A DNA stretch of 64,000 nt from VAXT01 sp963698015 (GTDB taxonomy: Bacteria > Actinomycetota > Thermoleophilia > Gaiellales > Gaiellaceae). Shown here piece after piece: positions 22,963 to 30,661 of the stretch; position 1 is the first letter of the stretch; each line of letters opens with the position of its first letter. The stretch spans positions 2,170,001 to 2,234,000 of the forward strand of contig OY969109.1 of the NCBI GenBank assembly GCA_963698015.1. Direction: 5' to 3'. The position numbers and the translations under genes are program-made. A model generated the notes under the pieces. That model was not told the DNA's origin, made no database searches, and saw nothing but the letters and a program-made list of their open reading frames with translations.

Positions 22963-23494
22963 AGAAGACAGCGAGCTCGTGGAGCGGGCCCGCCGCGGAG
23001 ACGAAGACGCCTATGAGGAGCTCGTGCGCGCACACCAGGGGATCGCGTTCCGCACCGCGTACGTCATCGCGGGCAATGCGAGCGACGCGGAAGAGGCTGC
23101 CCAGGACGCGTTCGTCAAGGCGTATCGGGCACTCGGGCGGTTCCGCCGCGGGTCGCCGTTTCGGCCGTGGCTGCTCCGGATCGTGGCCAACGAGGCACGG
23201 AATCGTCGTCGCTCCGCCGGGCGCCGCGCGGCCCTCTCGCTGCGCGCCGCGGCCGAAGAATCCTCGGGGGGCGCGGCTCCGTCCCCCGAGGGCGTCGCGC
23301 TGGCGGACGAGGATCGTGAGCGGTTGCTGGCGGCGGTCAACGGGCTGCGCGAGGAGGAGCGCCTCGTGATCGCCTGCCGCTTCTTTCTCGAGCTGTCGGA
23401 GGAGGAGACTGCCGCGGCGCTCGACGTTCGCCGCGGCACGGTCAAGTCGCGCACCTCGCGGGCGCTCGAGCATCTGAGGGAGGCGTATGGCTGA
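22949..23494 (+). CDS. ECF RNA polymerase sigma factor
   Basis: A 181-residue ECF sigma factor. Region 2 spans YEELVRAHQGIAFRTAYVIAGNASDAEEAAQDAFVKAYRAL (residues about 21-61), with the usual A-E-E-A-x-Q-D-x-F-x-x-A core for -10 binding; region 4 spans LREEERLVIACRFFLELSEEETAAALDVRRGTVKSRTSRAL (about 132-172), the HTH that reads the -35 element. A linker rich in Ala/Ser joins them. GTG 22949 (or 22946) fits a leaderless start. The gene overlaps the next one by 8 bp, the usual sigma/anti-sigma coupling. It probably transcribes its own operon from the GGAACC promoter. Confidence 0.92.
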   Translation: MSRPLEDSELVERARRGDEDAYEELVRAHQGIAFRTAYVIAGNASDAEEAAQDAFVKAYRALGRFRRGSPFRPWLLRIVANEARNRRRSAGRRAALSLRAAAEESSGGAAPSPEGVALADEDRERLLAAVNGLREEERLVIACRFFLELSEEETAAALDVRRGTVKSRTSRALEHLREAYG

Positions 23495-24182
23495 GCTCGA
23501 GACCGCACTTCGGCAGCTCGCGGGCGAGGTCGCGTACCCGCCGACTCCGGATCTGGCGTCTGCGATCCGCGAGCGTCTCGAGCGCCCGCGCCTCTGGCGC
23601 CGCCCAGTTGCGATCGCGCTGACTGTCGCCGTCGCCGTCGCGATCGGAGCCGCGTTCGCCGTCCCGCAGGCGCGCACGGCGATCCTCGACTGGCTCGGAC
23701 TGCGCAACGTCAGCGTCGTGCGCGTCGACAAGCTGCCGAACGTTCCGGCTTCCGGCCGCCTCGATCTCGGCCGCCAGGTCACGCTCGACGAGGCCAAGCG
23801 GCGCGCGCCGTGGCTGCTCGTCCCGGACGACGAGCCGGACCGCGTCTACGTCAACGAATCCGTGCCCGGCGGAAAGGTGTCCCTCCTCTGGGGGACGCCG
23901 TCGAGCGTGCGCCTGCTTCTCACCGAGCTCTCGGGCCAGTCGTACATCGAGAAGGTCATCGAGTCGGACGCGACGGTCGAGCGGGTGCAGATCGGCAGCG
24001 GCGGAGCCTGGTTCCAGGGCCCGCACGTCGTCATGTTCCAGGACCGGAACGGCAACTTCCACGACAACCGCGCACGTCTGGCCGGGAACACCCTCGTCTG
24101 GCAGGACGGCGACGTCACGCTTCGGCTCGAAGGCCGCCTGACGAAGGCCGAAGCGGTGCGGATCGCGCGGACCGCCTCGTAA
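23487..24182 (+). CDS. Probable membrane-bound anti-sigma factor
   Basis: A 231-residue protein translated with the sigma gene. A short cytoplasmic N-terminus (MAELETALRQLAGEVAYPPTPDLASAIRERL, by position 1-31) is followed by one hydrophobic segment (RRPVAIALTVAVAVAIGAAF, about 39-58) and an extracytoplasmic domain of about 170 residues with WLGLRNVSVVRVDKLP and GxVSLLWGTPSSVRLLLTE. It lacks the zinc-binding HxxxCxxC of ZAS anti-sigmas. The outer domain resembles DUF4367-like sensor regions. The role is inferred from position, coupling and topology. Confidence 0.7.
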   Translation: MAELETALRQLAGEVAYPPTPDLASAIRERLERPRLWRRPVAIALTVAVAVAIGAAFAVPQARTAILDWLGLRNVSVVRVDKLPNVPASGRLDLGRQVTLDEAKRRAPWLLVPDDEPDRVYVNESVPGGKVSLLWGTPSSVRLLLTELSGQSYIEKVIESDATVERVQIGSGGAWFQGPHVVMFQDRNGNFHDNRARLAGNTLVWQDGDVTLRLEGRLTKAEAVRIARTAS

Positions 24183-24183
24183 A

Positions 24184-24217
24184 ACTTTTGTGAAAAGTCG
24201 AAATCACCCCCTATAGG
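24184..24217. promoter_or_regulatory. Hairpin and 10-bp palindrome after the anti-sigma gene
   Basis: ACTTTT-GTG-AAAAGT at 24184-24198 is a small AT-rich hairpin directly after the stop, and CCCTATAGGG at 24208-24217 is a perfect palindrome in an otherwise unusually AT-rich 90-bp gap. They could be a weak terminator and an operator or promoter for the small gene at 24275. Confidence 0.3.
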
Positions 24218-24274
24218 GAGATCCGCTTCTGTCGTCTGACCGAACAATGAGGGCAATCGGCGAGAAAGGACAGC

Positions 24275-24478
24275 GTGGCGGTCACTGACATCATCCTGGC
24301 GGATCCCACTGAGATGGAGCGCATCGAGCGGTGGCGAGCGGAAGAGCTCGAGCGTGCCGGGTACGAGCCGCGCGCAGCTGGTCGACTTGCGGTGAGACAT
24401 GACGTGGATCTTCATGTCGCAGTCGACTTGCTCCAGCGCGGCTGCCCTGTGGATCTGGCCCTCAGAATCCTGCTCTAG
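24275..24478 (+). CDS. Small hypothetical protein (67 aa)
   Basis: GTG start with AAAGGA five bases upstream. The protein begins AVTDIILADPTEMERIERWRAEEL and ends in a predicted helix pair, RHDVDLHVAVDLLQRGCPVDLALRILL (residues about 41-67). Codon use is normal for the genome and the ribosome site is good, so it looks real. The pattern of a short N-terminal tag and an AAxLAVRHDVDLHxAVDLL motif is suggestive of small actinobacterial proteins of unknown role; no function is assigned. Confidence 0.55.
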   Translation: MAVTDIILADPTEMERIERWRAEELERAGYEPRAAGRLAVRHDVDLHVAVDLLQRGCPVDLALRILL

Positions 24479-24529
24479 CCCTCGATAGGGGTTCGCGCCG
24501 CCGCGCGGTCCAGTGCAGAATCACTGGCC

Positions 24530-25414
24530 GTGCTCGCCTCGATCCCTTCGCCGCACACCGGCACGATCGACATCGGTCCGCTCGTGCTGCACATGTACGG
24601 GCTGATGCTCCTCGTTGCGATCGCGGGGTGCGTCGCGCTCACCGGCGTGCGCTGGGTCAATCGCGGCGGAGACTGGGATCTCATCTTCCGCGTGGCGGTG
24701 TGGGGCGTCGCGGCCGGGATCGTCGGCGCCCGGCTCTACCACGACCTGACGAGCTGGAACGAGGTGCCCGACCCGAAATGGAAGGGCGTGTTCGAGGTGT
24801 GGAAGGGCGGCCTCGGCGTCTGGGGCGGGATCCTCTTCGGCTGCATCGCAGGGGCGATCGTCGTCTACCGCTCCGGCGAGAGCGTGACCCGGATGATGGA
24901 CGCCGTGGCTCCAGGGCTGCTGCTCGCGCAAGGCGTGGGACGGATCGGCAACTGGTTCAACCAGGAGCTGTACGGGAAGCCGACCGATCTGCCGTGGGGG
25001 CTCAAGATCGACATCGACCACCGCGTGCAGGGGTACGAGCAGTACTCGACCTTCCACCCGACCTTCCTCTACGAGCTGATCTACGACCTGTCGATGGTCG
25101 GGGTGCTGCTCCTGATCGACTGGCGGTGGCGGATTCGCGCGCCCGGGTTGTTCGCGCTCTACGTGTCGTTCTACACGTTCGGGCGGTTCTTCGAGGAGCT
25201 GCTCCGGATCGATCCCGCGCACGAGATCGCAGGGCTGCGGCTGAACGCGTGGGTGTCGCTGATCCTCTTCATGCTGTCGACCGCGTTCTTCATCTGGTGG
25301 CAGTTCTTCGGCGGGAAGTTCAGGTCGTGGCGGCACAAGGAAGGTGTGCAGGACCCGGACCGGGGGCCGAGAATGGCGATTCCTCGTGGTAGGCGCGTCC
25401 GATCCGGAAACTAG
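24530..25414 (+). CDS. lgt: Prolipoprotein diacylglyceryl transferase
   Basis: A 294-residue integral membrane enzyme that moves diacylglycerol from phosphatidylglycerol to the lipobox Cys of prolipoproteins. The family signature GRIGNWFNQELYG (about residues 141-153), the GGLGVWGGILFG block and HPTFLYE are present, with seven hydrophobic segments. It starts with GTG. The cytoplasmic tail is basic. First gene of a cluster with scpA and scpB. At least one probable substrate, a DUF3352 lipoprotein, is encoded at 46030. Confidence 0.95.
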   Translation: MLASIPSPHTGTIDIGPLVLHMYGLMLLVAIAGCVALTGVRWVNRGGDWDLIFRVAVWGVAAGIVGARLYHDLTSWNEVPDPKWKGVFEVWKGGLGVWGGILFGCIAGAIVVYRSGESVTRMMDAVAPGLLLAQGVGRIGNWFNQELYGKPTDLPWGLKIDIDHRVQGYEQYSTFHPTFLYELIYDLSMVGVLLLIDWRWRIRAPGLFALYVSFYTFGRFFEELLRIDPAHEIAGLRLNAWVSLILFMLSTAFFIWWQFFGGKFRSWRHKEGVQDPDRGPRMAIPRGRRVRSGN

Positions 25415-25424
25415 CCTGCGGGCG

Positions 25425-26174
25425 GTGAGCGTCCGAGAACTGGAGCTCGACCTCGACGCGTTCGAGGGCCCTTTCGACCTGCTCCTGACCCTGGTCCTGC
25501 GGGAGGAGCTGCCGCTGGCCGAGGTCGACGTGGCGGGGATCGTGCTCGCGTTCGTCGAGCGGCTCGCCGAGCGGGAAGAGCTCGATCTCGACGCGTGCGG
25601 GGAGTTCCTCGTGCTCGTCGCCGCGCTGCTCGAGCTGAAGGCGCGCGGTCTGTTCGCCGGCGAGGCGGAGCTCGAGGATCTCGAGCCCGGTGAGGCCGCC
25701 GAGGAGCTCGCGCGGCGGCTCGAGGAGTACCGGCGGATCAAGGGCGCTGCCGAATGGCTGGCCGAGCGGCTCGCGTCTGACGGCGACCGCTTTTTCCGGC
25801 TCGGGCCTGCTCCGTTGGCGCCGCGCGGGGAGCGGCGGCTGGCGCAGCAGGATCCGGCGGCGCTCGCGGCACTGCTGCAGTCCCTGGTCGCCGAGCCGCC
25901 CGAGGTGTCGCTCGCGCATCTCGAACTGCGCTTTCCGCCGGTGTCGCGGTTCCTGGAGCAGTTTCGCGCCGTGCTGGGTCGGCGTCAGCGGTTCGATTTC
26001 GACCACGAGGTCGAGGGGCTGACGCGGGTCGAGCAGGCGGTTGCGTTTCTCGCCCTGCTCGAGCTGAGGCGCGCAGGCGAGATCACGCTCGAGCAGGCGG
26101 CGCCGTTCGCGCCGATTCGCGTGTCCCGCGGAGTCGTCGACGAGGAGGTCGCATGGAACGCCCGCTCCGCCTGA
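25425..26174 (+). CDS. scpA: Segregation and condensation protein A
   Basis: A 249-residue kleisin. The N-terminal block LDAFEGPFDLLLTLVLREELPLAEVDVAGI (residues about 9-38) is the SMC-neck-binding part, and the family's FLVLVAALLELKARGLF follows. The C-terminal winged helix contains VTRVEQAVAFLALLEL-like sequence (LTRVEQAVAFLALLEL). GTG 25425 is chosen: the frame extends 5' into lgt, but this start gives the canonical N-terminus. ScpA and ScpB bridge SMC heads in the condensin that organises the chromosome. It overlaps scpB by 22 bp. Confidence 0.92.
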   Translation: MSVRELELDLDAFEGPFDLLLTLVLREELPLAEVDVAGIVLAFVERLAEREELDLDACGEFLVLVAALLELKARGLFAGEAELEDLEPGEAAEELARRLEEYRRIKGAAEWLAERLASDGDRFFRLGPAPLAPRGERRLAQQDPAALAALLQSLVAEPPEVSLAHLELRFPPVSRFLEQFRAVLGRRQRFDFDHEVEGLTRVEQAVAFLALLELRRAGEITLEQAAPFAPIRVSRGVVDEEVAWNARSA

Positions 26175-26749
26175 TCCAGGCCAATCCGCTCGACTCTCTT
26201 GCCCGGACGATCGAGGCGCTGCTCGTCGTCGCGTCGCAGCCGCTGACCGTGGACGCGTTGGCGGAGGCATGCGCCGACGAGGTCGAGCGTGTCGAGACGG
26301 CGCTCGGATTGCTTGGCGAGCGGTATCGCGAGGGGCGGAGCGGGATCGTGCTCGAGCAGGTCGCGGGCGGCTGGGCGTTTCGCGCATCGCGAGAGGCGGC
26401 CGAGGCGTGCGGGCGGCTGTTCGAGCGTCCGGTGGAGCGGAACCTCTCGCAGGCGGCGCTGGAGACGCTCGCTGTCGTCGCGTACATGGGGCCGTGCTCG
26501 CGGCCGGAGATCGCGCGCTGGCGCGGCGTCGCGGTCGACTCGGTGGTCGCGGGGCTCGTCGAGCGGGGCCTGATCGCGGAAGCGGGCCGTGGTGACCTGG
26601 GTGCGGTGCGCTATCGCGTGACGCCACTCTTCGAGCGCGTCTTCGGCCTGGAGAGCCTCGCAGCGCTGCCGCGACTGGACGATTTCGGCGGCGACGCGGA
26701 GCAGCTTCGGGGGCGACTCGAGTCGCTGGCCGAGCGCCGCCCCGCCTAA
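26153..26749 (+). CDS. scpB: Segregation and condensation protein B
   Basis: A 198-residue protein with two winged-helix domains: ARTIEALLVVASQPLTVDALAEAC (residues about 17-40) and LSQAALETLAVVAYMGPCSRPEIARWRGVAVDSVVAGLVERGLI (about 98-141), the second being the family's best-conserved block. It forms a dimer on ScpA. The start lies inside scpA, which suggests coupling. Its end overlaps the convergent hypothetical gene by 4 bp. Confidence 0.92.
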   Translation: MERPLRLIQANPLDSLARTIEALLVVASQPLTVDALAEACADEVERVETALGLLGERYREGRSGIVLEQVAGGWAFRASREAAEACGRLFERPVERNLSQAALETLAVVAYMGPCSRPEIARWRGVAVDSVVAGLVERGLIAEAGRGDLGAVRYRVTPLFERVFGLESLAALPRLDDFGGDAEQLRGRLESLAERRPA

Positions 26750-27060
26750 GCTCCGACCACGCTCACTTCGTGAAAGACGAGACTCCAGTGCCGGGGCCCG
26801 ACGCGAGGCGCGTTCTGGCCAACTTGAGAGTCACCGGCTAGGGGCGAGCGAGGCTGCGAATACAGACACAGGCGGTATCGCCTCTGCGCCGCACGAAGCC
26901 CCACTTGGGATGCGCACTCGACCTGATTGTTGACCTGCCCGAGACCCGTTGGCGCGGGAGGGCGGTTCTTGCCGACGTTGCTGAGAACGAGCGCCACGAC
27001 CAGAGCAACTAGCGTACAGCCGCCTAGAAAGACCGTCTTGGTGCGCGTCACTTTCCACAC
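26746..27060 (-). CDS. Hypothetical membrane-anchored protein (104 aa)
   Basis: From GTG 27060 the protein reads WKVTRTKTVFLGGCTLVALV, a signal-anchor with a hydrophobic stretch to residue 27 (VVALVLSNVG), then a polar tail with Cys pairs (NNQVECASQVG, RRYRLCLYSQP). No family is recognised. Base composition is lower in GC than the neighbours. The frame is open far upstream into the IS110 5' region, so the real 5' end may have been cut by the insertion; equally it may end where stated. Confidence 0.4.
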   Translation of the reverse strand: MWKVTRTKTVFLGGCTLVALVVALVLSNVGKNRPPAPTGLGQVNNQVECASQVGLRAAQRRYRLCLYSQPRSPLAGDSQVGQNAPRVGPRHWSLVFHEVSVVGA

Positions 27061-28430
27061 TTTACGTTCTCTCAAGACCGGTAGCCCCGACCTCCTCCTG
27101 TGTACGGTCGAGGCGACGTCGGTGACGTCCGGCGTCGGTCGGAGAGTGCGGGCGAGCGGCGGGATGACCCTGACCTCCTCTGGCATCGCTGCCTTGATTG
27201 GGATCTGTCTCCCGCCGCCGTCCGCTGGCTGGCTGGTGACCTGATAGAAGCCTGCGCCCTTGCTCGACACAGGACTGTCCCAGGCCGGGCGTTTCTCGAC
27301 AGTGAAGGAGGCTACGCGATGAGCTGGACAGTCGCGATCGGGATCGACACGCACCGCGACCGGCACAGCGCCTGTGCGCTCGACCGGCAGGGTCGTCTGC
27401 TCGGCGAGTTCGGGTTGGTCTGCACTGCTGCGGGCTACGAGGCGCTCTGGGAGTGGGCGCGCTCGCTCGGAGTGCCTGCCTTCGCGCTCGAGGGCTCGGG
27501 CAGCTACGGCGCCGGTCTCGCCCGGCACTTAGCGGCCCGCGGAGCAGAGCTGTACGAGTGCGAGCGTCCGACACGGCGTGACCGTCGCCGCGGCAAGTCC
27601 GACCGGAACGACGCTCGAGCGGCCGCCCGGCGGCTGCTCGCCGGCGAGGGCCTCGCCGAGCTGCGTGGCTTCGGCCCGCGCGAGCAGCTGCGCGTGCTGC
27701 TGCTCGAGCGGCGCAGCGCCCGCCAGGCGCAGACGGCCGCGCTCAACCAGCTGCACGCGCTCGTGATCACGGCGCCGCCGCGCTTGCGCGAGCGGCTCGA
27801 GCCGCTGCGTCGGCTCGCGCTCGCACGGCGTGCGGCCGCGCTCCGCTCGCAGGAGGGCTTCGCCCCGTCCCTGCGTCGGCTGGCCAGGCGAGCGCTCGAG
27901 CTGGCAGCCGAGGTCGAGCTCGTCGACGCCGAGCTCGCCCGGCTCGTGCAGGCACTCGCGCCCGCCCTGCTCGCGGAGTGCGGGGTCGGGCCCGTCTGCG
28001 CCGCGCAGCTGCTCGTCTCCAGCGGCGATCCGATGCGGATGCGCTCCGAGGCCGCCTTCGCCGCGCTCGCCGGCGCCAGCCCCGTCGATGCCTCCAGCGG
28101 TCGCCAGCAGCGGCACCGCCTGAACCGAGGCGGAGACCGGCAGCTGAACGCCGCGCTCTACGTGATCGCGCTCAACCGCAAGCAGACGCACGCGACCACC
28201 CGCGCCTACTACGAGCGGCTGCTGGCGGACGGCAAGACGAAGCGCGAGGCGCTGCGCTGCGTCAAGCGAGTGCTCGCTCGCCACTTCTATCGGCAACTTC
28301 GTGCGATCGACAGCCTCGAGCATGCGGAGGCCGCGGCTTGACAGCCATAGAAGCGTCCCAATGCGATCCTAATCGCGAAATTCGCACGCGTGGGTGACGG
28401 GACCGTGGCGAGAGTGAAACCCCGTCAGCG
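27061..28430 (+). mobile_element. IS110-family insertion sequence (ends not defined)
   Basis: A single transposase gene flanked by about 258 bp (5') and 89 bp (3') of non-coding sequence. IS110 elements have no terminal inverted repeats, so the borders given are the edges of the neighbouring genes, not mapped ends. ATAGAAGC occurs both at about 27244 and about 28347 next to similar bases (CTGCGCCC and GTCCC) and may be related to the ends. In the IS110 group the 5' non-coding part encodes the bridge RNA that pairs target and donor; the 5' gap here has several short inverted repeats (for example around 27180-27240) and is long enough, but no structure was computed. Confidence 0.65.
27319..28341 (+). 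CDS. IS110-family transposase (DEDD recombinase)
   Basis: A 340-residue transposase from ATG 27319, with AAGGAG ten bases upstream. The N-terminal DEDD_Tnp_IS110 domain has Asp10 in IGIDTHRDRH, Glu in FALEGSGSYG and the Asp pair in KSDRNDARAAARRLL; the C-terminal Tnp_20 domain contains GVGPVCAAQLLVSSGDP and FAALAGASPVDASSGRQQ, with the catalytic Ser expected in this last block. It appears full length with no frameshift, so the element may still be active. It cuts and joins DNA guided by a bridge RNA in characterised relatives. Confidence 0.93.
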   Translation: MSWTVAIGIDTHRDRHSACALDRQGRLLGEFGLVCTAAGYEALWEWARSLGVPAFALEGSGSYGAGLARHLAARGAELYECERPTRRDRRRGKSDRNDARAAARRLLAGEGLAELRGFGPREQLRVLLLERRSARQAQTAALNQLHALVITAPPRLRERLEPLRRLALARRAAALRSQEGFAPSLRRLARRALELAAEVELVDAELARLVQALAPALLAECGVGPVCAAQLLVSSGDPMRMRSEAAFAALAGASPVDASSGRQQRHRLNRGGDRQLNAALYVIALNRKQTHATTRAYYERLLADGKTKREALRCVKRVLARHFYRQLRAIDSLEHAEAAA

Positions 28431-29057
28431 CTAACGCGCGCGATCCGCGAAGACGGACCAGATCACGATGTCGAGGATCCGCACCTCGGTGAGCTGGTAC
28501 CCGCGACCGGCAAGCTCGCGCTGGAGCCCCCGCAGTGGTCCTCGATTGCGGTCGAGATCGCGCTTGTAGCTGCGGACGAGCGCCGTGGCGCGCTCACCCA
28601 AGGAATCCGAGCCGCCGAGGTCGTCCCCCTCGAGGTACGCCTGGACGACGCTGTCGAGCATGGGAATGAGGGCGGGCCGCTTCGGGTGCAGCGTCTTGGT
28701 CACCTTCGAGAGCCCGATGCCGCGAATGCCCGAGAACGCCTCGAAGAGGCCGGTGAGCGCGCTCCAGGCGACAACGCCCGCCTCTCCCACCAAGGACGCG
28801 TCGGGGGAGATTTCGCGCAACCACCGCTCGATCTCGCCCTGGCGCTCGAGAACCGCCGCGATCTCGGCGCCCGAGATGCGCGCGCCGCCACCGTTTGCCC
28901 GTCTCAGGTCGTCCTCGCCGAACGACTCGGTCCGAGAGGCGTCGTCGGCAACGGTGCCCGGGTACGCGTCGATGAAGTCGAGTGTCGGTTCGAGCGCGTT
29001 CCCGACCTCGATACCGTGACGGAGGACGATGCGAAATAGTTCAGCGCGGATGGGCAT
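28431..29057 (-). CDS. Hypothetical protein, possibly DUF6308-like (208 aa)
   Basis: From ATG 29057 the protein starts PIRAELFRIVLRHGIEVG. Its centre, WSALTGLFEAFSGIRGIGLSKVTKTLHPKRPALIPMLDSVVQAYL (residues about 101-145), contains a helix-hairpin-helix-like GIRGIGLSKVTK and the KRPxLIPMLD pattern I associate with DUF6308-type actinobacterial proteins; the assignment is tentative. The GIxGIG loop could bind DNA. Its start codon overlaps that of the divergent peroxidase gene by two bases, so the two share a promoter region that lies within each other's 5' ends. Confidence 0.6.
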   Translation of the reverse strand: MPIRAELFRIVLRHGIEVGNALEPTLDFIDAYPGTVADDASRTESFGEDDLRRANGGGARISGAEIAAVLERQGEIERWLREISPDASLVGEAGVVAWSALTGLFEAFSGIRGIGLSKVTKTLHPKRPALIPMLDSVVQAYLEGDDLGGSDSLGERATALVRSYKRDLDRNRGPLRGLQRELAGRGYQLTEVRILDIVIWSVFADRAR

Positions 29058-29943
29058 GAACACTCCCCAGGGTGGCATCTTCGCGCTTGGAACGGCGTCC
29101 CACGCCTACCTCGAGTTCAGCGTCAGAGACGCGCGCAACGGCGCTGAGCTCGTGGGCACGATCTCGTCGCTGCGCGAGCCGAGGACGACGATGGGCGGCG
29201 TCAATCTCGTCGTCGGGTTCCGGCCGGAGCTCTGGCGCGAGGTCTCCGGCGGCGAGCTGCCGACCCGGCTCGGCGGCTTCGACGAAGACCTCGTCGGTGC
29301 CGACGGCTTCGTGATGCCGGCCACCCAGCACGACGCCGTGCTCTGGCTGTCCGGAAGCGCCTACGACGTGATCTTCGACGTCGCGCGTGCTGCGATCACC
29401 AGCCTCCTGGAGTGGGCCTCGCTGAACGAGGAAACGTCGAGCTGGCCCTATCGGCACGATCGCGACCTGACCGGGTTCATCGACGGAAGCGAGAATCCTG
29501 ATCTGATCGATGCTCCGGAATTGGTCCTCGTCCCCGAGGGCGCCCCGGGCGCCGGCGGGACGATCCTCCTGCTGCAGAAGTGGCTTCACGACGCCGCTGC
29601 CTGGGAGGGCCTGACGGACACCGAGCAGGAGCGGGTGATCGGGCGGACGAAGCCCGACAGCGTCGAGCTCGACCCCAAGCCCGCCGACTCCCACGTCGCG
29701 AGCACCGATCAGGATCGCTTCGGCAAGATCTTCCGCCGCAACACGCCCTTCGGAACGGTCGGCGAGCACGGGACGATGTTCGTCGGCTTCAGCGCCGAGC
29801 AAGAGCCGCTCGTGGCGATGCTGGAGAGCATGGCCGGGGTCGGCGGCGGGGCACCCGACGCTCTCACGCGTTACACGCGACCGCTCTCCGGGGCGTACTA
29901 CTTCGTCCCGTCGACGGAAGCGCTGCGGTCGATCATCACGTAG
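29056..29943 (+). CDS. Dyp-type haem peroxidase
   Basis: A 295-residue protein. The two ferredoxin-like halves are visible: NTPQGGIFALGTASHAYLEF at the N-terminus and the haem-binding C-terminal half with GFIDGSENPD (the GxxDG motif, distal Asp), the proximal His region (DSHVAST), and FRRNTPFGTVGEHGTMFVGF with the distal Arg. This matches B-type (YfeX-like) enzymes, which oxidise dyes, Mn or porphyrins with peroxide. No Tat signal is present. ATG 29056 is chosen as the one closest to the conserved TPQ start; ATG 29050 is possible. Confidence 0.9.
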   Translation: MNTPQGGIFALGTASHAYLEFSVRDARNGAELVGTISSLREPRTTMGGVNLVVGFRPELWREVSGGELPTRLGGFDEDLVGADGFVMPATQHDAVLWLSGSAYDVIFDVARAAITSLLEWASLNEETSSWPYRHDRDLTGFIDGSENPDLIDAPELVLVPEGAPGAGGTILLLQKWLHDAAAWEGLTDTEQERVIGRTKPDSVELDPKPADSHVASTDQDRFGKIFRRNTPFGTVGEHGTMFVGFSAEQEPLVAMLESMAGVGGGAPDALTRYTRPLSGAYYFVPSTEALRSIIT

Positions 29944-29965
29944 TCACAGAAGCGAAACTCTCGGC

Positions 29966-30661
29966 ATGCGTCTGAACGCCTACCTCGCGCGCACTGGGAT
30001 CGCGTCCCGCCGTGGCGCCGACGAGTTGATCAAGACGGGCCGCGTGCGCGTCAACGGCGTGTACGCGGGGCTGAACACGTTCGTCGAGGAGGGCGACGTG
30101 GTCGATCTCGACGGACGGCTTCTCGTCCCGCAAGCCCTCGCGTACGTCCTCCTGCACAAGTCGGCAGGCGTCGTCACGACGGCGAGCGACCCGCACGGGC
30201 GACCGACGGTCGTCGACCTCGTCGAGCACGAGTCGCGCGTCGTCCCGGTCGGGCGGCTCGACGCGGACACGACCGGCGCGCTCCTGCTCACGAACGACGG
30301 CGAGCTCGCCCACCGGCTCGCCCACCCGCGCTACGAGGTCGAGAAGGTCTACGAGGCCGAGGTCGAAGGCGAACCGTCGGACGAAGCGCTCGCCACTCTC
30401 GAGCGCGGCGTCGAGCTCGACGACGGCTCCACTGCGCCGGCCCGCGCACGACGCCTCGGTCCGTCGCTCGTCGAGCTCTCGATCCACGAGGGCCGCAAGC
30501 ACCAGGTCAAGCGCATGCTCGAGGCGGTAGGCCACCCGGTGACGCGTCTGCACCGGAGCCGCTACGCAGGGCTCACGGTCGAGGGCGTCGAGCCGGGTCG
30601 CTGGCGCGAACTGACCGAAGAGGAAGTCGCGTCCCTCCGCGAGCTCACTCGTAGAACGTGA
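29966..30661 (+). CDS. rluB: rRNA pseudouridine synthase (RsuA/RluB family)
   Basis: A 231-residue protein with an S4 RNA-binding domain (MRLNAYLARTGIASRRGADELIKTGRVRVNG, residues 1-31) and a pseudouridine synthase domain: catalytic Asp in VPVGRLDADTTGALLLTNDG, then LAHPRYEVEKVYEAEV and EGRKHQVKRMLEAVGHPVTRLHR (given as positions about 175-197). It modifies a uridine in large- or small-subunit rRNA; RluB is the likeliest subfamily in this position but RsuA-like cannot be excluded. The 3' end overlaps the convergent antiporter gene by 17 bp. Confidence 0.9.
   Translation: MRLNAYLARTGIASRRGADELIKTGRVRVNGVYAGLNTFVEEGDVVDLDGRLLVPQALAYVLLHKSAGVVTTASDPHGRPTVVDLVEHESRVVPVGRLDADTTGALLLTNDGELAHRLAHPRYEVEKVYEAEVEGEPSDEALATLERGVELDDGSTAPARARRLGPSLVELSIHEGRKHQVKRMLEAVGHPVTRLHRSRYAGLTVEGVEPGRWRELTEEEVASLRELTRRT

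Noticed and set aside
24207..24221. CTATAGGGAGA, identical to the end of the phage T7 promoter
   Set aside because: Only 11 bases match and the upstream half of the T7 consensus is missing; no phage RNA polymerase gene is present. Better read as part of a local palindrome.
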